Source of the DNA: Lophium mytilinum
Taxonomy: Eukaryota > Ascomycota > Dothideomycetes > Mytilinidiales > Mytilinidiaceae
DNA: 64,000 nt
Assembly: GCA_010093605.1 (NCBI GenBank)
Contig: MU004192.1
Location: 633,774 to 697,773, forward strand
Reading direction: 5' to 3'
Part shown: piece after piece, positions 42,413 to 53,357 of the stretch
How the letters are laid out: every line of letters starts with the position of its first letter
Numbering within the stretch: the stretch's first letter is position 1
Notes under the pieces: model-generated
Database searches by the model: none
What the model was told of the DNA's origin: nothing
Seen by the model: the letters and a program-made list of their open reading frames with translations, nothing else
Position numbers and translations under genes: made by a program

Positions 42413-44538
42413 TCAAGAAGAGTTGCGGTCACTAACCGTCCATCGTCTCTTGAATCCACCCACCCGCTCCGTATGAGCAGCAACCGGCGCCGGTCCCCAG
42501 AGCCCTGTCACCGACCTGTTCACCGTTGTCGGCAGCGGCGCCACATCGTCGTTCTCCGACTGATTCGAAATCGTCTTCGTCAACGCATTACTCGGCTTCG
42601 ACTCCGGGAAATTGAGCACCAGATCCGCGCCTGGACTCGCCGAGCGCACACTCGCCGAACCAAGCGTCGAGGGCGCCCGACTCCAAAGCCCCGTCGTCGC
42701 CGCCGACGACGGACTCGGCATCGATTGTGGCGCGTACAGCCTCGATGACGAGTTCGACGTCGAGCTGCGGCGCATGCTTCCCAAGGAGCTGTTGATGCCG
42801 TGGAGAGGCTCGGCGGCGCCGAAGGGGTACTCGACCGGGCTGCTGGCGGTGGTTGAGTTGAAGCGGCGGCGGTACTCGGTCGGGCTGGAGAGCATGGGCG
42901 GCGACTGGACTTCGGAGAGCTTGGCGGGGTCGACGCCGGGGCGGAGGTGGTCGAGGGAGGCGAGGATCCTCATCTCGTAGTCTTCCGACATGCCGAGATG
43001 GAGGACTGGCGAGCGGCGGAGGTCGGGGAGGGGAGGGGTGGACATGGGAGATCTCTGTGTGGGGGTGTCTTTGCGGACGGCCATGGAGAGCGAGGCCATG
43101 CCGACGTCGAGGAGTACGGGTTGGTTGGAGATGGCCCCGAGGAGGGCGTTGCAGCCCGCGCCGTGGGTGACGAGGACGAGGACGACGTCGCTGTCGTCGT
43201 CGTGCTCGTCGCCGGAGTCTCCTCCGATGGCGTCGTACTTTCTGTCCTGATGGCTTTCGATGCCGTGCGTCTTGTACCAGTCCATCATTCCTGCGAAACC
43301 CTTGCGGAAGCGTTTGTGCATGGTGCTCCATTCGTCCCCGTACTCGCCTCCGTCGCCCCATTCTTGAGGTGCCCTCATGCTGTCCCATTGGTAATCGACG
43401 TCCACGCAGGCATCTCGCGCGTGGGCTACGTAGCCTCTAGGGACAGGGTCGGCCGGCGACACAGCGTAAGTGGGTACTGGCGGGTCGTAGATGTTACTTG
43501 CTACCTTGTGGGAGGTAGAGAGAGGCGTCGTTCCTCGGTGGCTCGGTGGTCTGCTGCTAGTACTGCTGACGCTCCCCTGACTATTTGATCGGTTGTGGTG
43601 TTGGAGAGGTAGAGCTTGGGATAAGCTACCTAGGTCCGATAATACGGAATCGTCGGTGTGATTTGCAGTGTGATTTGAAGATCGTGAGTTTCCGGCCTTC
43701 GCCCATCCACCTGGAAAATGGCCTTTGATGCTATGTGGGTTCTGCTGCACCTCGATGTACTCCCCACGGCGGAGAAGGTCCGCCTTAGCTCCCGCGACCA
43801 TCATTGTGGAGTTCGGCGGCGGTGTGATATTCTCAAAATAATCCGGAGACAGCCATTCTCCGAGGAATGCATCAATGCGGAGCAGAGTCTTCTCGGGCGC
43901 CTTGCGTCTCAAGGATTTCCTGAAGACGGCCAGGGCAGGATCGTCCTCGGGTTCCGGAACATGAGGCTCTGGTATAGAGGCTAGAAGTGGCGACTTCGAG
44001 TCCACGGCGCGTGTCTTTGGAGACCCAGGGCGAGCATATGGGCCGCCAGTGTTCTTTGGTGATTGGCTTCGCCCTGGGATGCTGTCTGATGGAAGCTGGT
44101 ACTGTGCAATGCCAGCACTAATGGCGACAGAGGTCTGGACACAGCGAAGGTACGGGGATGAATGGATTACGATCTTCTGCTTCCGCTTTTTAGACTTCGA
44201 GCTTTTTCCATTGCTAGTCGATGTGTCCTGGGCCCCGAAGTTGAAGCTATCCAACCCATATGAGCCTCCGTTGGCCCCGAATCCTTTGTCCTCGCCCTCT
44301 TCTCTGGCATAGAGTAGAGCTGCTATGCGTGTTCCAAGAGCTTTTGATTGGGCCCATCCGCCGTAGGTCAGGGGAGGGTCGTAGGGGGTGGGGGAGGTAA
44401 GATGCCAGGTCTTGTCCGCAGCGTCCAGCCGAGCTCCGTGCCTGCATGCAGTACATTAGCAAATGTTGAGTGAATGGGAGAGTATTTGGGCAATATAGCG
44501 TACCTGGCTATAATCACTACAGCTGGTCCAATCGGCAT
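42413..44538 (-). CDS. Histidine-phosphatase (phosphoglycerate mutase-like) superfamily protein
   Basis: Two exons: 44538-44504 and 44441-42413 (62-nt intron, GTACGC ... GCATGCAG); 687 residues. The 35-nt first exon gives MPIGPAVVIIA, and the splice creates the catalytic RHGARLDAADKTWH motif (RHG at 12-14). Then come GWAQSKALG, IHSSPYLRCVQTSVAI at about 110 (second phosphate-binding Arg) and VLVLVTHGAGCNALLGAI at about 430 with the second catalytic His. These are the core elements of the histidine phosphatase fold, with two large disordered insertions and a Ser-rich C-terminal 200 residues. Fungal relatives are annotated as PGAM-family proteins, usually protein or metabolite phosphatases rather than glycolytic enzymes. 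The substrate is unknown. Confidence 0.85.
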
Positions 44539-44820
44539 AGTGGCGGCGCGGTGGATGACCGGCCAGCGTGGCGTAACGGGCTACAACCTAGACGCTACCT
44601 TTGTACACGCTCATCGAGGGCCGAGGAGCTGCAGAGGCGAGGTAGGACTATACCAGGGCCAGAAGAAGGGCGGAAAGGGCGAAGGTTGGGAAGGGAGATG
44701 CGAATGGTGGCGGTGTTGATATTTGGAGCTCAGTTTTGCGGAGGCTGCGGCGGCAGAGTCAGTCCGTCATTCATGCGGGGCACTACCGGCAGTTGGTGAT
44801 AGAATTTCGCTGTCCGCATG

Positions 44821-45007
44821 ATTTGTCGAATTCAAAATAGCACAGAACGCTTGGCGTTTTTTTCTCGGCGTTCCTCACCAAAATTTATATAAGAATTGCG
44901 GGGAGCACTACCTAATTAAATGTTAGCCTTTTAATATCCCCTATATAATAATAAGTAAGGTTCCTTACCTATACTATATAATTACCTACTAATATTTTTC
45001 TAGTATT
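44821..45007 (+). repeat. Left terminal inverted repeat
   Basis: About 187 bp beginning ATTTGTCGAATTCAAAATAG, matching the reverse complement of 49918-50104. I count about nine mismatches, all transitions. Confidence 0.9.
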
Positions 45008-45239
45008 TAGTAAGCCTTACTAATAAGCTTTTCCGCACGTGTACTACCTAAACGCGCTGCTAGAATTAATACTCTATATCTACCTCTTAACGCCTTAATA
45101 TTACGCGTCTTCTTATACTAGATTAGCCTATAAAGAATATTATCTTATATATTTAAGTATTACTAGCAACTATCTATATAATACTATAGAACCTATTATA
45201 ATTTAATAGTACTATTCTACCTTAATTTATATTAGCCGG

Positions 45240-46110
45240 GCGGCCTTAAAGGCTTACTTAAGCTAATAAGAATAAGGTTTTTAAGTAGCTGCTAGAAGAA
45301 GGCTAGAGAGATTAGAATAAGATTATAAAGTAGCTTCTTCTAGAATATAGTATTAAGGTTTTATAGCCTACTATCTATTATATACTTAAATAGTATAAGT
45401 AGACTAGAAAGGCTATAAAGTATTAATTAAATAGGGCTAGCTATAAGCTTTAAAGTAGCTATCTTAAGAATCTTATATAGTATAAACCTAAGAACCTAGT
45501 TTTTCTTAATAAATCTATCTTTAATAAGAAGACTAGCTAGCGCTACTATATATACGCGCCTATTAGCTAGCCTACCCGCTATAAGAATAATATAGCGCGT
45601 AGTAAGATATAGAGTATTTATACTATAATAATACTTAAAGGTTAGCTACTATATATTAGAGTAAAAAAAGAATACTTTAATATAGAGGACTTTTATAACT
45701 AGGTTATTAACACGCTTCTACTAGCCCTTTAAGAAGAATTTAATAGGGCTATTAAGGTAATTATACTTAATAATATTAATATATATATAGATATCTAGAT
45801 TATTAATAAGATCTAGGTATAGGGCTATATTATAAAGTACCTACTACTATACTTACCTAATTTTAATCTAATTAAATTAACCTTTATAACTTTAAAGGTG
45901 TAGATCTATTACTACTACTACTACCTATACTCTATATATTATAACTTTAGTAACTTTCTATAGGCTATAATTAAGTATAGTTACTATAATAGATTTACCT
46001 ATAAGTAGTTCTATTATACTACTAGAGGCGTATATATATAGATAGAGGAGCTAAAGTAGATTTAGGTATACCTAGATGCATATAAGAGAGGTAAGAGAAA
46101 GAATTAAGTA
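45240..46110 (+). pseudogene. Transposase remnant (DDE_3 / Tc1-mariner)
   Basis: Translation of one frame gives family-like segments in the right order (RYKNNIARSKI, YFNIEDFYN, VIILNNINIYID, KYLLLYLPNFNLIKLTFITL) interrupted by many stops. Asp residues of the DDE triad are largely replaced by Asn, as C-to-T/G-to-A mutation predicts. Confidence 0.75.
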
Positions 46111-46399
46111 GAGAAGAAGTAGATAGAGAAGAAGGCCTAAGTATATACTCTATATAGCCTTTCTATTTAATATATACTCTATATATAGTATTACTATTTT
46201 AGTATTACTATTTTAGCGTTACTATTTTTTATATACTATCTAGGCTAAGGCTTAAGTATTAGCGCTAGTAGATAATCTACAGCTTATATATTAGTATAGA
46301 GTAAAGTTATATAATAAAGCTTAATAGCTATTATTTATTTTTCTATATATTTTTACCTCTCTTTTAATTCTCTTTTTTCTTTAGACTCTATATACTATT

Positions 46400-49300
46400 A
46401 ATTACTGCCTTTATAATACTATAGCTAATAATACTATAGCTAATAATACTAGTAATTAGGGCTCTATTAATAGCCTTATTAATAATATTCTTATAGAGCC
46501 CTCCCCCTCTCTACCTCTTACTATGCACCTCTTTAGGCCTCTTAGGGTTTACCTAAATCCTCTAGTAATATAAATAGTAGTAGCTAGGCCGCTCCCTATT
46601 AAGAAGAAGATAATAGGCGTTTAAGCTAAAAATAAGAAGCTAGAAGCTTTCTCTAGTAAGAGCCTAGAGAATTCTAGCCCTTAGAGGCTTTATATAGTAT
46701 ATAGTAGGTCTATATACTCCCTTTCTACTCTTACTATTAATAGAGATATCTATAATATGCCTAATTAGAAGAAGAATAAAAATAAGAAAAAAAAAAAGAG
46801 AACTAATTCCCCTCTACTATATATAATTTCTAGTATAGTAGCTTAAGAATCTAGCTAACCTATTTATATAGAAAGCGCTATACTTACTACCTACTCTTTT
46901 TCTTTACTATTACTATTATTCTAGGCCTACTAACTCCCTTTTAGTATACTAATAACCTTACCGCTACTCTTAGCTTCTCTACTATTACTATAGCCCTCTA
47001 AGAGTACTTCTACCGCGCTAAGCTTATCTATATAAAGCTTATTAATAGCTAATATAGCTAGAATTAGGCGGGTCTAGCCTATAGTATATATCTAGAGTAC
47101 GCCTAGAATATATCTACTAGGGGCTATTATTAGTATAATATTAATTTCTATACTAATAATAATCTAGATAGTAAATATAGTGCGTATAGAGTTAGAAGTA
47201 AGTACTATACTTAGATTAATACTATAGAAGATATAGTAGTATTTAAGTAGGCTCTAAAGCCTAGGGCTAGTTATACTAGAAGAAAGAAGTAGATAGAGAA
47301 TTAAGCCTATCTAACTATATACTTAAAAACTATAACTATTACTTCTAAGTTTTATTACTACTAATTAATATTTCTATATATCTAGCATGTAGATATAAAT
47401 ATACACGTTTAGATGCGTAATTTAGCTATCTATTTATATAATTTAGATTTATATTTACTAAGATATAATAAAGTAATAGATTCTATTTCTATATAGCCTT
47501 TCTATTTTATATATACTCTATATATAATCTAATATAAGGCTTAAGTATTAGTAGTAAGAATTTTATTTTAATATTTTAAGGCTTAAGTATTAGTATAGAG
47601 GAAATTTACCCTGCGCTAATACTTAAGTCTTAAAATAAGATTCTTACTACTAATACTTAAGCTGTAAAATATTAAAATAAGATTCTTACTACTAATACTT
47701 AAGCTATATAATATTAAGATATATTTTTATATTTTACCTATACTAATACTTAAGCCCTATATTATAATACCCCTAATTTAAAATAGAAAGGCTAAAATAG
47801 AAAGGCTATATAGGCTATATATAATATATATAGAACTATAATAGTATAGAATAATACTAATTACTCTATTTAACTAGCTACTAAACGCCTAACTATATTC
47901 TAACTCCCTTCTATATTCTACGCCTATTCTAACCTACTCCGCCTTCTTCTAGTATAGTTAGCGCCTTTAATGCAGCCTTCTCTTATCTATATAAGTTTTT
48001 AAAGTTATATAGCTTTTTTATAAACTATATTACTATTCTATTTAATAGCTCTAAGGCTAGAGCTATATAGTACGCCTTTAAGAATCTATTCTATATCTAC
48101 TAAAGAAAATTAATATTCTATACCTAATTAATAATAATCTATATAGCGTGCTACTACTACTACTTTATACCCGTATTTATAATAGCTCTAACCTTCTAGA
48201 AGAAGAAGAACTTAAGTATATTAGTATCTTTCTCTAGGTATACTAGGCTTAAGCTATAAGAATATTACCCCGGCGCTACTTAGCTAGAGAAGATATACTA
48301 TAGTAGCGGCGGCTACATTAGGGGCTAAGGTATAGGCGTAGGCTAATAATAACTCTATAGTATAAGTAGTAGAGGGGAGAATAGCTATATATATATCTAT
48401 AGAGCCTATAGAGAAAGGCTATACTAAAATTATATAAAAGAAGAAGAAGAAGAAGAAGAAGTACTTTAAGAAGAAGCACTTTATAATACTATCTAATCTA
48501 CTATCTCTATACCTTTCTACTATATCTAGAGCTCTATTAAGCGCTCTATTATATTAAATATTCTAGCTATTTTATCTTTAGACTTCTATACCTAATTTAA
48601 CTTTATAGTGCGCTAGTAATCTTTTCTAACTAGGCCCTCTCTAGTAAGATCTTTATATACTTTATTAGGTAGCTTAGTAATTATAGCCTTATTCTAAGTA
48701 ATTATATTTATCTATACCTAGTAGTACCTTATAAGTAATATATAGTACTTTTAATTATTATTAACCTAGTATAGGTTACCTATATTAGAGTAGATATTAT
48801 TTATATACTTATATAGTAATAGTATACTAGTCTATAGGTAGCTAGACTCTTAAATTAACTCTAAATAGACTACCTACTACTCTAATAGCTTAGTAGTATA
48901 AGGCCCGCTTCCGCTATAAAACCTATTAGTAGTTAGTATACCTACTAGTAATAATAATAGCACCTCTACTTTCTTTCTCTTCTTTAATAGCGGCGGTGGT
49001 AGATTATATATTAACTTATATTTAAATATTATAGAAATAGTAGCCTTTAGATAATTCTTCTACTTTAAATTAAGTATGCGGAATACCTGCTAGAATTCTA
49101 AGAGTAAGAAGTTAGCTATATTATAACTAAGGAAACCTCTAGTCCCCTTTATTATATAAATAATAGTAGTGCACTAAATAACCTTATACTCTTTCTTATA
49201 GTTACTATTAATCTATACTATAGTTACTATTATATCTAGCTTAACCTCTAGGTTTTTAGTATTAAGAGTAAACTAGATTAAGTTCCCTAGCTATCTACTA

Positions 49301-49914
49301 TTAACCTTCTTACTATTAATATAGAGAAGATAGAATAGAGTAACTAGAAAGTTATTAATCTTCTTTTCTACCTCTTTAATATAGTGCTAGATACTAGCGC
49401 CGGCGCTAGTTAATACGCTGCTAGTAGTTCTTTTAATACTATAATAAGCCTGCGCCTCTATAGAACTAATAGCTATTAAATCTACCTTCTTAGGGCCCTT
49501 CTTAGGGCCCTTCTTGCTGCCTATTTCTATATTCTTAGGGCCTTTCTAGCCCTTATTACTACTTATATCTATCTTAATAGAACCCTCTTTAACTTTTAGA
49601 GGGCTACTTAGTATATCTAGTAATATATTCTACTATACTAATACTTTAGCCTTTATAGACAGCGTTTATATATATACTAGAGGTAGCTTTCTCTTTAGTA
49701 TAGCCTTTAGCTTTATAGGCTTTAGTATAGCCTTTATAGGCTTAGGCGTAGCCTTTATAGGCTTAGGCGCAGCCTTTATAGGCTTAGGTATACCCTTTAG
49801 TATACTTACTATAGTAGTAGTTTTTAGACTTATATAAATAGGGGGGGTATTAGGCGCGTTATTAGGCGCGAAGGAAACGCGTTTTCTATTACTATAGGTA
49901 GTTAGTAGGGGCAC
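46400..49914 (-). pseudogene. Second, opposite-strand reading frame of the transposon, decayed
   Basis: On the minus strand from 49914 leftwards there is a long stretch with relatively few stops. It begins MPLLTTYSNRKRVSF, continues into a PKPIKA-type tandem repeat (four to five units, 49,680-49,800) and later a KKGPKKGPKK segment near 49,510. The middle (about 48,550-49,400) reads like a globular protein, without a family I recognise. Two-ORF Tc1/mariner elements such as Fot9-like ones exist in fungi. This frame is separate from the transposase and points the other way. Confidence 0.45.
47490..47812. repeat. Nested palindromic (MITE-like) unit inside the transposon
   Basis: A perfect 20-bp inverted pair lies at 47490-47509 and 47793-47812 (TATATAGCCTTTCTATTTTA and its complement). 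Inside are several copies, in both orientations, of CTTAAGTATTAGTAGTAAGA. A related direct copy of the outer repeat lies near 46,153. This looks like a small inverted-repeat element inserted in, or amplified within, the larger one. Confidence 0.5.
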
Positions 49915-49917
49915 TAT

Positions 49918-50104
49918 AATACTAGAAAAATATTAGTAAGTAGTTATATAGTATAGGTAAGAAACCTTACTTATTATTATATAGGGGATATTAAAAGGTT
50001 AATATTTAATTAGGTAGTGCTCCCTGCGATTCTTATATAAATTTTAGTAAGGAACGCCGAGAAAAAAACGCCAAGCGTTCTGTGCTATTTTGAATTCGAC
50101 AAAT
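49918..50104 (-). repeat. Right terminal inverted repeat
   Basis: Reverse complement of the left repeat, ending CTATTTTGAATTCGACAAAT. The outermost 50 or so bases are identical between the two ends. Confidence 0.9.
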
Positions 50105-51044
50105 GCAAGCAGAACTTTTCAGGAGTTTTCAATAGCCGATTTCATTAACCCGCAGCCACCTTCAGCACGGCGTATAAGGCTCGACGTGGCCTGTAAGCGG
50201 TGAATTTTCCGTTTGCAGCACTCCCTGAAAGCTTGTCCTACCAAGAAGCCTGTCTTGCGTGTGATTCGTTCCTCGAAGACACCATTCACTCGCCTCATGG
50301 GACCGTCGAACCTTTATGCAGAGCGTTTAAATCTAAAATCGACTACCTGATTACTATCTGGCGCTGCAACATAGTACTCAGTTGGGGTTTTGTGGACTTC
50401 AAACAAGAGGACCACAGAGTACTTCGTAACCTAGCGTATCCCGGACTCGTTCTCTACGTTGTACCACATGAAAGAAAATTGGACAAAGTTTTACAGCCAT
50501 ATGAAGTTCTGGATTTTGGCGAGTGCAGTGAAAAGGTAACCTCAATTTTCTCAAGTACCTCGCTCGTAGCGGTTCACTATTTCTTATTCTTTGGGCCGCT
50601 TAACTCCGAACTTTGCACCGTACACGCGCCCGTTTGTGCACTTGAAGGAACGACATGGGGTGTTAACGCCCGGATCATGAGCCTTTAGGTTTCTATGCTC
50701 GTAAGCGAACTATAGATAATTCCGATCTTTGATCGTACTGGCAACGTCACCATCGCTTTACCAATTGCTACAATGTCTGCCACGCTGCATACTTCTATAC
50801 ATATGAGGAAAGGATTAACCATCTTTACTCACTGCCCCAAAGTTACTCAGCTTTCCGAGTCGCGCAACCGCTAAGTTTCATCTAGACATCGTGTTGCTGA
50901 GATGTGGCTAGCCGCTTATGGGGCTTAAAGAACGTACCTAGGTGAGTAAGCCATTCTCCAGACCCGACCGAGAATCCTAGTATACAACCTCGCCTTACCC
51001 GATCTCTTTCTGGGTCCAACTGCTCCATATGCGACGATTGCAAG
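50105..51044. other. Intergenic right of the transposon
   Basis: Composition returns abruptly to normal. The longest frame (50200-50688, plus) opens with GTG rather than ATG and shows no domain. This region should contain the promoter of the Zn2Cys6 gene, so the transposon sits about 940 bp upstream of that start. Confidence 0.5.
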
Positions 51045-53357
51045 ATGCGAACCACGATTGCGTGTGAGCGGTAAGGCCCCCTTCTCGTATTCCCCACCAA
51101 GCGTCTATTAGTGTGGTTGTACAGCATCCCGAATCCACCCCACTAGAATAACGCAACGATGGCAGGCCAAACCTCGTGGGATAGTACTTGTACCATCAAG
51201 GATCTTTGCATATACTACAGCACTCAAAAGTCTGACTCGATCACCCTTGAGTGATGAAGTCGTTCGATTCTTCGCTAACGTGGCTTTACAGATGCCGGTA
51301 CCACACTCGCCACTCTGCAGACATGACGAGAATTCTAACCTTTCCCACGCAGGAAATCAAAAGTCAAATGCATCCACGATGGGGCCTCACCTTGCCAAGG
51401 TTGCGAGAAGGCCAAGCTCACCGAGACATGTGTTCTTCAGGGCCCTTTCGCAAACCGGCCTCCTGGTGAGATACTCGTGAAATCTAAGAGGAAAAGCACA
51501 CCCCTTGCAGGTACTGGAGAAGAGAGACGACGCAAAGTACTCCGACTTGAGTCCAGTACTGTTTCAGAGTTCTTTTCTTCTATACCAAGCGGACTCATCG
51601 ATGAGGCCGTTTCCATACTCCAACTCAAATTCCCTGAGTACGGATTCATTCAACCACCATCTCTCGAACCCAAGCATGACCAGCCAGACATAGAGAAACT
51701 CAGGCTCCTAGCGATTCTTGCGGTGGCATCTCGCTACATGTCCAATCAGAGTCTAGAGCAGTCCGAACAGTACGCTGCAGTAGTGCGACGAGACTTGCTA
51801 CTCCATGTTGCATCACCTCCACGTCTCAGCATTATCCAAGCTTTCTTAGTTCTTGCTCTCTATGAGTGGGGTGAAGGCGTTGGGTATCGTGCCTGGATGT
51901 TTGCGGGTGTAGCCATCAGAATGGCGCAGTGCCTCGTAGCCACACGAGCGGAGGCATTCGTTTCTGAAGCGAAAGACAACGCAGAAGACCTCAAGCCTAC
52001 AGAATCGGAAAATAGAACCTTGTGGACTTGTTTCGTTATCGACAAGCTGCTAAGTTGTGGAAGGCAGAGACCCCCGATGATGCATATAGACGATATTGCA
52101 ACACACCTACCAATAGCGGAAAAAGAATTTGCTTTCGACGTTGAGTCACCGCAGCACGTCACATTTCGAGAGCTCTTGGACGACCCTGTGCTTTCTAGAT
52201 CACATGGTACCATCGAGCATCATTTCAGTATCATCGTTCGGGGAATCAATATCTGGGCCAAGATTCATAGCTACATTGTCAATGGCGGACGCAGGCAGCG
52301 AGGCCAGATGGACCCCGAGCAGTACCCATGGGTGTCAGGTTCTCTATGGGACAACCTGGAAAACGAGCTCTCCCGCTGGAGGGATGAGCAGGAAGACCGC
52401 CTGAAGTACCCCAAAGCACCCGTTGGAGCTCATGCTCATTTTAGACATGGAGAGATATTCGCATACATCAATCTCTTGTATTTCCTCAGGCAAGTGATTT
52501 ACTTCTGGCACCACGTCTTACAAGGCTAATAGTGTATTAGTGTCATTTTTATTCGACGAGAATGGATCCCTTTTCTGCCTGCAGCCGGCACTGGCCCCAG
52601 CGGGCCACAAGACAGGCCCCATTTCAAGACACCGGCCCCGGAGGGATGGTGGGAGAACAACAACCAGCTTATGTTTGATGCTTCTGTGCAGATTACGCAT
52701 CTGATGCGGGATCTCAACCGGGATAACGCATCTTTAATCACTCCATTCTCCGGCCTTTGCGTCTACACATCTACGATTATGCACTTATATCTCGACGCCT
52801 TCCCGCTCATGAACCTCAGCAACAGCCAAAGCGCGCAAGAATATGCTCGACAGAACATTGCAACGCTAGAAGAGTTCCGCGGGCTGTGGAAGATTAGTGA
52901 AGGGTGGTGCAGCGTCATCGAGGTAGCCAAGTCTATGTACCAACGCATCAAGTCCGACCTCACCAGCTTTACTGGCAAGACCCGAGAAGACTTCCTGCAA
53001 CTAGAAACTGCCTTCAATATCATGGGACCATCGAAAAACAATGGGACACCTACCTCAACCACGATATCAACGGAATCGACACCAAGATGTAACCCAGTAA
53101 CGCCAAAGGTTGTTCCTCCTGCCAGCGACCCAATGGTCTCCTACTCCAATCTGCAACCATACAACAACGCCTGGGACGGTGTCAACAGCAATCAATCTTA
53201 TTCTGGGATTCCGTCGGCGACATTCGACTTGCTCCAGAACATCGACAGCGACAGCTGGCGAGTGTGGTCCTTTTGGGATGACCCGAATCTTGTACCATTC
53301 GACAATTCTGCTATAGATTTTACCTCCGAACCTCTCCTGGATGGCTTACGGAGATGA
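51045..53357 (+). CDS. Zn2Cys6 fungal-specific transcription factor
   Basis: Four exons: 51045-51070, a 6-nt microexon 51292-51297, 51353-52489 and 52541-53357; 661 residues. The joined N-terminus MRTTIACERCRKSKVKC plus the following IHDGASPCQGC and TETC gives C-x2-C-x6-C-x7-C-x2-C-x8-C at residues 7-37, a complete binuclear zinc cluster. The second Cys and half of each flanking codon come from the microexon. The middle homology (Fungal_trans) region spans about 90-340 (VASRYMSNQSLEQ, WTCFVIDKLLSCGRQRPPM). Intron 3 is GC-AG (GCAAGT); removing it yields LYFLSVIFIRREWIPFLP, as in relatives. The C-terminus is acidic and aromatic (WSFWDDPNLVPF), probably an activation domain. It is a nuclear regulator; no target cluster is obvious. 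Confidence 0.85.

Larger units (their letters stand above)
44821..50104 (+). mobile_element. RIP-degraded Tc1/mariner-type (IS630 superfamily) DNA transposon
   Basis: A 5.28-kb island with abrupt AT-rich composition, dense in TA and with stop codons in all frames. It is bounded by inverted repeats of about 187 bp (44821-45007 and 49918-50104). The plus strand from about 45,240 to 46,110 still shows a decayed DDE transposase: a helix-turn-helix-like N-terminal part, IIILKG-like core strands, a DN-type VIILNNINIYID segment and YLPNFNLIKLTFITLK, which mirrors the family's YSPDFNPIELxFxxLK. Flanks read GCATG and GCAAG, at best an imperfect target duplication; the TA duplication typical of the family is not seen. 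No functional transposase is possible. C-to-T and G-to-A changes dominate, as expected from RIP. Confidence 0.88.

Noticed and set aside
42588-43388. 266-codon frame rich in Arg/His/Pro
   Set aside because: Shadow of the histidine-phosphatase gene on the same strand, different frame.
44821-50104. Interpretation of the AT-rich island as an LTR retroelement or virus-like element
   Set aside because: The ends are inverted, not direct, repeats and the surviving motif is of the DDE transposase type, so it is a DNA transposon.
50200-50688. 162-codon plus-strand frame beside the transposon
   Set aside because: Opens with GTG, no ATG near the start, no recognisable domain; left as non-coding.
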